Source of the DNA: Andrena cerasifolii
Lineage: Eukaryota; Arthropoda; Insecta; Hymenoptera; Andrenidae
Direction of reading: 5' to 3'
DNA length: 64,000 bases
NCBI RefSeq assembly: GCF_050908995.1
Contig: NC_135123.1
Location: 17,670,001 to 17,734,000, forward strand
Shown: piece after piece, positions 1 through 10,900 of the stretch
Layout: the number at the start of each line of letters is the position of its first letter
Position numbering within the stretch: the stretch's first letter is position 1
Made by a program: the position numbers and the translations under genes
The notes under the pieces: generated by a model
The model's database searches: none
What the model saw: the letters and a program-made list of their open reading frames with translations, nothing else
Told to the model about the DNA's origin: nothing

Positions 1-461
1 TAAAGAACCGACCATTTACTTACAAACCATCGTAGATGGCTATACCATCTAACCATAGATGGCTCTTTTCACAAGATTTTTCAGTGGCATCTATGACACG
101 AGGATTGGAACTATCACGGCAGATTTACTAACTTTTTTACCAACAAAGTTTATTACATTTTGTTATAAACTTTTTACAATAAAATAAAATTCTTTGGGTT
201 CCCTGATGGCACGTGCTCTATAAAATAATAACAACACATTTCACAAAAACCACCTGTCAGGATTATACAAATATACCAAAGTATTTACGTTTTGGTGTTG
301 TATGTACACGCTATGCTACACGGGCTAAAAGAAAGCAAAACGCACGAGCGATTGCAAATTAATTTGGGGAAATTTAACTAATGGTACAGCTGCGCAATCT
401 CTGACAATGAGAATCACTTTGTATATTGTACTTATTAGGCTTAGTAATCCCTAAAAATTGT
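1..461. other. Noncoding flank downstream of NFXL1
   Basis: AT-rich sequence beyond the NFXL1 stop codon, presumably its 3' UTR and intergenic DNA. I see no gene, repeat array or structured RNA in it. Confidence 0.5.
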
Positions 462-3400
462 TCACGATTTCTGCACGCCCACATAAAATACTATTATGCC
501 TACTATACACATTAAACTCGCTAGAATGCAGTATTTCCAATAATTATAGTTAGCTTCCTGTTGCGAGTGTTTCCTATCGAATTTGTCCTTTCCTTTGCGA
601 CGAGGTTTGAATTTCCGTTCGAACTTCTCGATCTCTTCTTGGTTCCGTATCTTTTCCGCCTGTCGCTTTTGCTCCAACAGAGCGGCTTCTGCTTGGCTCC
701 TCTCGTTCTTTAATTGCTTACAGACATCGTCGCATTTTATCTGAGGCTGTTGCTTCTGCATCGCCGAGCATACAAAGTCTCTCTTAATACGTTTGCACGA
801 GCAAAACAGTTTCACTTTCTTGTTGCATTCATTTTCGTTCTTGCACGGGCCTGGGTGGCAGTCATTCATGCATCGGTGTCCGCAAATATACTGTAACAAA
901 CAGGTTTATCTTATTAGTTCAACATATATATATAAGCGTAACAGCCACGTAAGAAGTATCATTACATTTTTGGGACACTGGTTTCCACACTTGAGCAATT
1001 CGTTGCGTTTTTCAACCGTAGCGGAGGTCAGTTCGGCGCATCTTCGATACAATGTGACTATACCGCAGTGGCATGGGATCTTAACTAGTTGCTTACAAGG
1101 AAAACACGGCGCCGGGTGGCACGGTTTCGGACACGAGTGCGTGCAACCTAGCGGCCGTGGGAACGAGCATGGTTTCTCGCAATCCATGCACAGATCACCA
1201 GCTTTACCATCTGTAGGGGCCGTTACTTTGTGGCAAACTAATTCGCAAGTATGGTTCGTGCAGGGTAACATTCTCCCGCAGAGTCTTCCACAGGAAGTGG
1301 GTCTGGCCATATGACAAGGCCACGGACGCGTCTCGTGGCCTCCCAAGCATGTAACTGGTACCGATACCTCGCACGGTGGACAGGGCAACGTCTTCAGCTG
1401 CATAGTCTCTTTCTGTATATCCCATGGTCCTGTAATTGGCGTTTTCACGTCATTCTTACTCACCTTCAGCCACACTTTCGTGTGACAAACGACGACGCAA
1501 GAATGACCGCATCGTTTGTACACTAAATCGCAGATTTTCTTACAAGGTGGGCACGGTCCTTGATGGCATTTATGAGTCTCTCTTTTAGGGTGATGGCAGA
1601 TTGGTGGGACTTTACAAGGCTTGTTACAGGCTGGTGGTTTAATCCTCTTCCTCGTACCGCACGGTACCGTTATTTTGTTGTGCCCGCACCTGCACTGGAT
1701 AACGTCAGTACGCGCGCACGGATAGCACGGACCGCTATGGCAGGGAGCGGCACACTTGTGTTTATGGCAGCTCAAGGTGTTCTCACATACCTTTTCACAC
1801 GCGTTGTATGTATTCTTGATCAGACAATCGCAACATTTTTTGTTACACAAATGCCTCCCACAGAGACGCATCTGCGTGCACTTTCTGTTGCAATGAAAGT
1901 CTTTGCCACACGCGATTTCTTTCTCATGGCTGCCGCATCGGCACGACTTTGTCACCACTTCTAAGCATTGCCCGCATCGATCTGTGTGACATCTCATGTT
2001 ACAAAGGTGAGAGCCGCAATCCAGTAGCTTGCCGCACGTGTCGCCGCACGTGGGCAGCTGTTCCTGCTTGCAAGAAATAGCGTAACGCTTTTTCCCGCAA
2101 GGGCACGTTCTGTTCTTTTCCAAAGGGCATACTCCGCAGTCACCAGATAAATGGCACGTGCTTTGGCAAACATGAACGTTACAAGATAGCGGCCTGCGAC
2201 AAGGATTATCGCAAATCCATACACCCTCGGAACAAGGCTTCAGTTCCTTGTTACTCTTACAGTGGCACTCTAGCAGTAATGTCTCTGGACATGGAGGACA
2301 ATCTTCGGCGTGGCAGATTTGGTTGCAGGTGTGAGCGCATGATTGGTATCTTTTATTGCACGCGGTGGCGCAGCTCCAGTGTTTAGCGTTGCACCGTCGC
2401 TGCTGTGGCATTTGCTTGCCACAATAACACTTGATCGAGACTGTTCTGGCGCATGGAGGACACGGGCCAGGGTGGCAAAGTAAAACGCATTTGTGTCCGC
2501 ACTCCGGCTGTAATGGTTTGCCACAAGTATTCCCACAAGAGTGTGGAATATTCCATGGCTGGTAAGAAGGATCCGTAACTTTGGTACAGAAACAAGTGTA
2601 TTTACGAGGAACTTTGTCCTGCCCATATTCCATACGACATTTCGGACTGAAACGAATTAGATATTATACTGATTACCGTACCAATCAAGTTTTAAAGCAT
2701 GTAATACAGTGGCGGATGAAAGAAAGTTTACAACTTTTAAAATCGCATAACTTTTTTTAGAATTGGTCCAAAAGATATGAGCTTTTTTAAGAAGCTAGAA
2801 GGATTAGTTTGCTGAGTGACGTGTTTCGCCCTTTTGAAAAAAATGCAATTAGTCAGAATAGCAAAAAAAAAAGAGTAAATGTCGTTTTTGAAACTTTTTT
2901 TTGAAATTCGAAAAAAACCGTTTGTAGATTGAAGTAAGTTGCATACATGCCTAAAATTTCATCAAAATCGGTTAACGTTGCTCTGAGCTATAAACGTTTA
3001 AAGATCGCAGAATAAGGTCCAAAATCGCTGATTTCGGGAATTTCGCGAAATAAAGTTATTAAAACGACATTTATTATATTTTTTTGGCTATTCCGACCAA
3101 TTGCATTTGTTTTCAAAACGACAAAACACGTCACTTAGCAAACTAACACATTCTAGCTTCTGAAATAAAACTCATGTTGTTTGGACCAATTCTAAAAAAG
3201 TAATGCGATTTTAAAAGTTGTAAACTTTCTTTCGTCCGCCACTGTATGTTTTGTTTCAGGTGCTCACCATGCCCATACTGGTTCGATGCCTCTCTCGCGT
3301 TTAATACTTAAACTATCTTGAATCCAATGCAAAATGCAAGATAAGTGTAAGAAAGCAAAACATTTACTACAGTTCCATATCTGCAACATTTAAATTATCC

Positions 3401-4666
3401 GCTTTAGTTACGTCCTAAGAGACATTTTAAGGGGAACACCACTGTGACGGCCGGAAAAGTAAGCCATTTCTAAGAATTTTTTTCAGAAATAATTTACAGT
3501 TTTCATAGACAATTTGTATTATCTACCTTTAGTGCGCTGTCTTAAGAGATTATACAAAAAAAACAAAAAAAACGCATAAATTTTAATATATTAATTAATC
3601 TTCCAGACCCCCCCCCCCCCCACGCGAGCTAGTCGAATGTGTAACTATGGAACAGCAGGTCCGACATCAAATTTCATTTTTTTTTTATAAATTATATGAG
3701 TGTACTTCCGGATTGTACGTATGGATTCTGTGATTGAAAACAATTTTTTTTAAATACGCTGGAAAAACTGTCCACCTTATTCGCGGACTTTCGAAATTTC
3801 TTCTAAAGCGCTTTTTAACCGAGTTCAAAAAGGAGGAGATTATAGATTCGACCCGTATTTTTTTTATGTTTATCCCCGCCTAACTCCTCAGCATATGGAC
3901 CGATTTTGATGATCTTTTTTTTATTTGTAGCGACATAAGCAATATGAGAGTCGTAGATTAAATAAGGGAAAAAATTATTTTTTACTTTTTAGTGCATTTT
4001 TATTATTTTGAGGTCGGTTTTAATTTTTTTACAAAAATAATTTGTTTAAGAAATCGGTACGTACAACGAAAACTACACTCATATAGTTTATAAAAAAAAA
4101 ATGAAATTTGATTTCGGACCTGTTGTTCCATAGTCACACATTCAACTAGCTCGCGTGGGGGGTTTAGAAGATTAATTAATATTTTAAAATTTATACATGT
4201 TTTTCTATTTATTTGTTTTGTATAGTCCCTTAAGAAAGTATACTAAAGGTAGGTAATAAAAATTTTCTATGAAAACTGTAAATTATTCAGGAAAAACATC
4301 TTAAAAATGGCTTACTTTTCCGGCCGTAACAGTGGTATTCCCCCCTAATTGCTGTAGTTCAACGTACCGGATCTGCTCTCTTTACAGTCGAGATACATAT
4401 TAAACAGACAGCACTTCCAGATTGAAAGATATTAATTAAATAGGACAAGATCTTTTCTGCGTCCACCTCCCTTCCTTGATAAGCGGATAGGACTTTACCA
4501 ACTGCATTCTGAATATCCTCCTCATTTATGTCATCTTCGTCTTCGCTAGACGATTCTAAATAGGCATTTGCTTCTAAATGCTTATTAATCGCTACTTTAT
4601 TTTGTGCCTGAATTCGTCTAAATTTCTGCATTTTTATGTGAAACTTTGCGCCCACGAGGAGTACTT
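462..4666 (-). CDS. NFXL1: NF-X1-type zinc finger protein NFXL1
   Basis: The product is a RING plus NF-X1-type zinc-finger protein with a C-terminal membrane anchor. Exons on the minus strand are 4666-4368, 3380-3268, 2646-966 and 890-462, and all phases close. The first exon has an acidic serine stretch (LESSSEDEDD) and ends in VCLICISTVKRADP, the start of the RING. The 113-bp exon supplies IWNCSKC..HLSCILHWIQ. The RING closes across the next junction at ACPKCR. The long exon carries roughly ten Cys/His-rich NF-X1 fingers (CGH.C...CHPGPC pattern). The last exon holds a charged coiled coil and one hydrophobic segment just before the end, as in vertebrate NFXL1. From the first internal Met (4631) the protein is 828 aa, against about 911 in human. 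The 4666 edge is a splice acceptor (phase 1), so a short N-terminal exon probably lies further right. Its cellular role is poorly known; ubiquitin-ligase or RNA/DNA-binding activity is inferred from family domains only. Confidence 0.93.
2707..3244. mobile_element. Mariner-like MITE with long inverted repeats (NFXL1 intron)
   Basis: A 538-bp element with termini CAGTGGCGGATGAAAGAAAG and its inverse, flanked by TA on both sides. The first roughly 80 bp of each end pair imperfectly, and the centre contains a second inverted pair. It fills almost the whole intron between the exons at 2646-966 and 3380-3268. There is no transposase frame. A TA duplication with a CAGT terminus is typical of Tc1/mariner-class non-autonomous elements. 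Its interior matches the element at 56672-57141. Confidence 0.82.
3431..4345. mobile_element. Foldback (long inverted repeat) element in NFXL1 intron
   Basis: About 915 bp whose two halves are imperfect inverse copies. The left end reads GGGGAACACCACTGTGACGG and the right end is the inverse of GGGGGGAATACCACTGTTAC. Internal landmarks occur in both arms, for example the CGCGAGCTAG block near 3622 and 4149 and the ATAAATTATATGAG block near 3687 and 4080. The left arm carries a run of about 14 C at 3607-3620. Flanking TTAA and CTAA/TAA suggest a damaged target duplication. No coding capacity is seen. Confidence 0.75.
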
Positions 4667-6720
4667 CTGAAATAATGAAATACAATTATATAAAACTCTC
4701 ACAGATACATAAGGTTTTTCGAAACTATGAGTACAAGCTTAGCGCTATGATAGAAGAATTGATTTGGAAACTATTTCTTTTAGTTCTATTCGCGAGTTCT
4801 ATTGATCAGTTAGTTTGTGCCTTAGTATTGAAACACCCTGTATGGGAAAAATTACTTTACACATTCCTTTATTCAACATATTATACAAATAAGTACATAC
4901 AATAGCGAAGGCTTAGATACAGCAAACATTGAACAGAGTGTAACTATATTTATTTACCTATGTGCAACTATGTAAAGAAATGTTTAATGCTTAAAGAATA
5001 CGCACTACACATGGATCACGCATAAATGATAAACCGGAAGAAGGAAACAAATTGCTTTCTTTAGTTTACATTACATTTGAATTGTTCAAATTTCAACCAT
5101 ACTTTTGCCACGTAATTGAATTCACCGAAGAAGGAGGTTACATGCAGGAATAAACAATTTCCTTATTTATTAGCGATCTGAGGTTTCAGTCCTCCTGTAG
5201 AGGCAGCGAAGCTCATTATGCAACCATTTTTAACAACAAAATTATTTATTTATTGCCCGAAAAAGGGTTTTGAAACTTTTCTCAGTTTACGGGCACGGAA
5301 ATGCTAGCGGCTCGTAGCGGTGAAAGGGGTGAACTAAAATGGACGTTAAAACACGTCTAGCCGCCAGTCTTGAGTAGAAATTATTTTCTTGAACTATATA
5401 AGTAATTAAATATGTATTTTCTACAAACAATTTATGATCTTTTACAACTCAATCACATAGTAAAATCCCATAACAGCATTCAGCAACAACTTTTACATAC
5501 ATTTTGTTTATAATTGATCAGTTATTAACAATTTTCCATAGCCCCATTCTGCGTAACGTTCTGTTTATAGCCACGTGCTCATTAATCGGTACTTTATTAA
5601 GTTTCCGTCGTTAATCTATACTGTCTTAAAGCTGCATTCCCGAATAGAGATGCTTAACAATCTACCATAGCGCTTATTACGCATATTTCATGCAAAAATA
5701 AGTATACAATTATTAAATATTCTTCGAAGCGGCCATTTCCGATATAGTATTGGTGGAGCGGGCCTAGCAGGAGCGGGAGGATGCGCAACAAGGATAGTAC
5801 CGTGCCACCAGCTTGAATTATGCGCGCCTGATACTTTTCCGCTCAGAGCAGCGGGAGCACTTGGAAGCACCCGACGCGTCAAGGTCGCGATTGGAGTAAG
5901 GGAGAATGTTGTTTACGAGAGGACGGAGATATTCGTCATAGATTACAGTTGACGCAGTTATGGCATTTTTGAGGTTAGTGACTGTTTCATGTCGACTAAA
6001 GCAACCATAAAACTTGCTTGAGGAAATAGTCAAGGATTTATATTTTCAAGTTCAATTGTACAAGCGTATAAATCATTCACGGAAAACGTGAAATTTAGTA
6101 ATTTTCTAAGGTTGCCCAATGTTTTAACGGCGGAATATATCTATCCTTCTCGCACACACTCTCGTTCTCGCTTATTGGCTAGGGTTCACCTCTTACCTCT
6201 TTTACCATTGTGTGTTCCTATTCACTCGAACGAATTTCCTGATTCGTACGGAGTTGGTACGGAGTTGAGCACTTTAGTTCATTCGTTGACCGTTAGTTGT
6301 AGCGCTTTTTGCACCATGAGCTTACAGTGAGTCCCTGGACCCACTGTACCTGTACATGAGCTGATTAAAGCTAAAGCTTTAATACTGAAAGTAACGAACA
6401 ATATTATTAATCAATATCGTTTAATAATGAGTTACAACGTCTCTGTGAGAAATAGTTTCCGTATTTCGATTCCTTAGTGCTAGTCATAGGGTTAAGGTTA
6501 TCTAACTTCCGAATAAACTGCTACTGTAAGGCGTTACTAATACTAACCCCAATGTCTGACAATGTAATTGTTGGTTTAGAATTAATTGATATTTTTAGTT
6601 TCATTTGCAATATGGGGAACCAGAATTCAGTAAACATTAATTGAGACGTGTTGGAAGATACCGAAGACTATGTTAATATCATCTCTGCGGGAGAGTTATT
6701 CGCCATTCAGTTGTACCACT
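4667..6720. other. Divergent upstream region between NFXL1 and PIG-C
   Basis: About 2 kb without a convincing gene, between the leftmost known NFXL1 5' exon edge and the PIG-C start. It should hold the NFXL1 N-terminal exon or 5' UTR and both promoters. Short open frames at 5688-6330 have no recognisable domain. Confidence 0.5.
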
Positions 6721-7572
6721 ATGACATCAGGTATACAGTGGCAAAAAAAGTTATACGAAAATTATGGCTTGCCAGACAATTATACCGATAGCTCGTTCCT
6801 AAAACAGTTGCGTAAAAATGTAAAACCGAATAATGTAACATTAACGGAAGCGATTGTATTTGGCGCCAGTATATGCGTTCAGTTAAATATTGTAACTCTC
6901 TTTGTTATAATATTTATCGGGCTGAAGGAAGAGTGGACTAGTCCTAATATTGTCTTCATATCGGGCGTAATCTTAACGATATTTGGTTATTTTATATATT
7001 GCCTACAAGAACCAAATACTTTAACCAACTTGACAAAACATCTCAGGACTGTGTTAATCTTCGTTACGTTCGGTTATATCCTATCACCCATCTTGAAAAC
7101 TTTAACGGAAACGATCAGTACTGATACAATCTATGCAATGACAATATTAATGTTCTTAACGCATTTAATATTTAGCAAGTATGGTTCTCTAAATATTTCT
7201 TTATCCGATTCTTTATCCATAACATCTTCGATCTTTGGATCACTGATGTTGGCATCCAGACTGGCATCCCCGTTGCATGCCTTTTCTCTTCTAACAGTTG
7301 CGGTTCAGTGTTTCGTTTTATTGCCATTTCTAATGTACACATTAAGTAACAAAGTAGTTATTTCAATTGTCTTAACATTCAGCAGTTTATATTTCCTTTT
7401 ATTTATTTCACAAACAATTTCTTATGTTTTTATCATATCCATAGTATTTTTACATTTTATCTGCCCTTGGTGGTATGTACAGTGCCAAAGGTATAAAGAC
7501 AATATTTACGGTCCATGGGATGAGGCTGTTATCACGTCTGAGGGGCATCTGGCAAGTCCAAATCAATTGTAA
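6721..7572 (+). CDS. PIGC: PIG-C, subunit of GPI N-acetylglucosaminyltransferase
   Basis: This is a subunit of the ER complex that transfers GlcNAc from UDP-GlcNAc to phosphatidylinositol, the first step of GPI-anchor synthesis. The single exon encodes 283 aa (human about 297). Family landmarks are WQKKLYENYGLPDNY near the N-terminus, the block SPILKTLTETISTDTIYAMT in the middle, LASRLASPLHAF, and the C-terminal YKDNIYGPWDEA. Between them lie about eight hydrophobic membrane segments. An in-frame ATG exists at 6670; the ATG at 6721 is preferred because family proteins begin only a few residues before WQK. It converges on Nup205 with 338 bp between the two stop codons. No intron is needed. Confidence 0.95.
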   Translation: MTSGIQWQKKLYENYGLPDNYTDSSFLKQLRKNVKPNNVTLTEAIVFGASICVQLNIVTLFVIIFIGLKEEWTSPNIVFISGVILTIFGYFIYCLQEPNTLTNLTKHLRTVLIFVTFGYILSPILKTLTETISTDTIYAMTILMFLTHLIFSKYGSLNISLSDSLSITSSIFGSLMLASRLASPLHAFSLLTVAVQCFVLLPFLMYTLSNKVVISIVLTFSSLYFLLFISQTISYVFIISIVFLHFICPWWYVQCQRYKDNIYGPWDEAVITSEGHLASPNQL

Positions 7573-7910
7573 ATATATTACTTTAATATTTAATTTATTA
7601 ATAATAAACACCACAGTTAATGTAGCAACAGAACATAAGTATGGAAGATTATTTTTATACATTACTGTGCCCAACGAAATACTTCAACGATAAAATGTAT
7701 TACACTCGAATTTCCTTGCGGCGCATTACGACGTCGTACATGTATAGAAACGGATAATTGAAAATTATATTTAACAATTTTACACTTGTATCGGTACAAT
7801 TTAATGCCTGTAATAAATACTGTTTACGTTTTTGGCAGTCGGTTGTGAACATACACAGACATGTAGAAAAATATGATCTTATACATCCGAATCGGTACGC
7901 AGATGGGAGA
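7573..7910. other. Convergent 3' intergenic region
   Basis: A 338-bp AT-rich spacer between the PIG-C and Nup205 stop codons. It contains AATAAA-like motifs near 7607 and 7811 and presumably holds both 3' UTRs. Nothing else is visible. Confidence 0.5.
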
Positions 7911-10900
7911 CTACTGTACAATTATAAACTGTAATAGTCTTTTAATCCTTCTTACAAGTGCTTCGATAAAGCTATGGTCTACTGTTGCGTATTCACTATG
8001 CGTATCTAATAATTGCGTTATAAAACTATCCGTAAATGTGGAAACGAGACCTTGTGTTAGTTCCATTAACGTCTCTGACGATACTTTCCATGATACCATA
8101 TCTTCGTCTATGCCTCCGGACGATACTGAAAGCATAAAATGTACTTTTAATAGATTCTTCCAAGTTAGAGGAGGCTTATCGATCATGCAAGAAAGAGTAG
8201 AGAATATTACCTTGCATTCGCTTGTACCGCGATATCACTTGCGTCGTATAAAAGTCCAAGTGACTCCAAAGGATGTATAAAGCGTGTTCTATGATCAAAG
8301 AGCAATATTTTATAGTTTGGCGTTTCTCTTTTATCCAACGATTCAACCGCTGTTCAACAACCACCCGTTGCTTCTGGACATCAAGTTCTGCTTCCTCTTC
8401 GGACATGTAGCCCTTCGATTCCGCTGTGCTCATTTCGCCCACTATCGCTAGCTTCTTGATAAGGGTGTCGATGTGCGGTAATTCGGTGTGCAATAAATTC
8501 GTGACGGATACAAGCTGATCAACGATCGTCCCTAAGTGTACTCCGCCGGATGTATCCTTCATTCTGTCCTCTCTTCCTCCTGGCTTCGGCGTCAAATGAG
8601 GGTCGAACATCACATTCCGTATCTTCTGATCCATTCTGCTGTGCTGCATCTGATTGCGCGTGTACAGCATAATATTTGCAACTATCTGCACGCCTGCAAT
8701 GTGCTGTTGGCTCGCGTCCGTCTGTTCGTGACTTAGGCGAACGGAAGCCGGCTGCAATTGAAATTTGTGCAGCAGAGACAGCATTAATCTTTGCAATCGA
8801 TAAAGATGAGCACGAAGTTCCCTCATTCCACTAACGTCCTCCACCTTACGGTCATCGAAATCCGTCTTAGCCAGTTCTTCATCCACTAGCTTGTACATAT
8901 CGATGTTTGCGGACCTGGATATCACGCCTGTCAGACAGGCGATCTCCTTCAAGAAAAGAGTGTTCGCCTTAGGGAAGGCGTTTCGTAGAACCATCTCAAT
9001 AGTGTCCCTGTGACTCTGTAGGAAGCCGCAGACTTGTACGGCACAAGATTGGTTCTCCGTTCCCAGGGTAGTGAGCAGAGCGTCGCAAAGATATAAAGCT
9101 GGCAAGAAGATTTGCTGATAGCGTTGACCGATAGAGGGTATAAAGGAGTAGTCACCTCCTTCGAATCCTACATGGATATCAGGATGGTGATCGAAAACGA
9201 CCATGCTTGACATACAAGACAAGATCTTGTTTTCGAGGAGACTCTCAGCTCCCAGCCTTGTGGATGCCATTCTACAAAACGTTGCCATTTTCGCCTCGTA
9301 CAAGTACATTGGTCTTAGCGTCTGAGGCTCTGGTTGCAACATACTTCGTAGCATATTATCAGATTCTAGAAGGCTGTCTATCATGTGCTTCAAGTATCCT
9401 CTACTGGCTAGATACATTATCCAAGCGTTATCGTAGTCTAGCTCTAGAATTTTATCCAGGCAGGATAATGCCAGCACCTTGCAGACGTCGTGGCCACCCG
9501 AGCAATTGTGGCATAAAATATCCATCAGCTTGTCTCCGAAACTGTTTATGACTTGTATCGTAGCGTATCGATGGGACCGTTCTTGAATCGGCATTACTCT
9601 GTTCACTGAACTGTCCAACTGGCTGACGTACATCAAGTCGATGATGTTCGTGCTGTCTGGTTTCTCCAAGCCGACCACGCAGAGGAAATTTAATAAAGCC
9701 GCGTACAAATGTGTGATTACCTTTTGCGAGGAAGCGCCTGCATTTAAGATCCACTGCAGAATATGGTTCAGAATGATCTTCATCATAGTTGTGTTCGATG
9801 GCGACGACGGGAAAGATTCGCTGTCCGTTTGCGTGATGAAACTGTTCCGTAGATTCACGAGTAACATTAAGACTGTCCCAGACACCAAGGTCTTGATTTC
9901 ATTCAACGCCTCGCAAGACGTCATCTTCTGCAACAGGTCATGAGACAGATTCAACAGCAGATCTTGCTTCTGCGACGTAGGCAATTGTTGATTCGTTGCA
10001 ACGCAAAAGAGTATCTCTGTGGTCTGGCACCAGCCTTCTACAAATTTAACCGTGGCATAGGATAACAATTTCGTTTGATTTCTCTTCAAAGCGTGCGTCA
10101 AAATTCTCTGCACTTCTTGCTGCATGAGGTTGCGCTGAGTGACGGTCGCGCTGCTCTGCGTAACAGCCAGTTCTTCTGTAATAAGGGAGTGCAGCTTTCT
10201 GATGTCGATAAGCCGAGGACCTCCTATCAGTGCGACTGGAACGCTACATCGTCCTAAAACCATTTCGACCTGTGAGGGATCGAAGAAGTCTAAAGTCAAC
10301 GGTGGCTCTAGTTGAAGTTGAAACTCGATGTAATGCAGAAGGTCCATGAGTAGCTTCTGCGAGGGAACGATCTGCCCTTTCTCCCGACCAAAGTTCCCTA
10401 CTAATCGTTGAACGAGGGAGCTCTGTAACCGTCCTCCAGCGACTCGCAATTCAATAGCAGCTATCTTTAACAGCCATGACATGCAACCAAGCTCCGTCGC
10501 TTTGTTCTGACCCTCGAATGGCAATTTCGAAAGATGCCTCTGTACAAAGTTCTGATTAGCGCTGGTCCGTAAGAATCTCAACACTGGAACAGATGTTTTA
10601 TTATTCGCAGCCAGCGTGTGAAGGAAGCAGTAGCAGGCTTCCGTTATTTTATCACGACCGCGTTCCTGGGATTGCTCTAGGATCCCTAATATAGAGTGCA
10701 GGCAGGTTCGTGGAAATTCGAAGAAACCGGGTTGTAGCAGTAATGTCTTTCGAATGTTTTTAGTGATTTCAAATCCCAGTAGATAATGAGAAAGATTCGG
10801 AGAAGGTCGCGTGATGCTTTGCATCATGAGAAGTAGGATTCTTTCCTTGCAATTGCCACTGTACTGCTTCTCACTGGAGTCGGTGTCTTCGTCGATAGTA

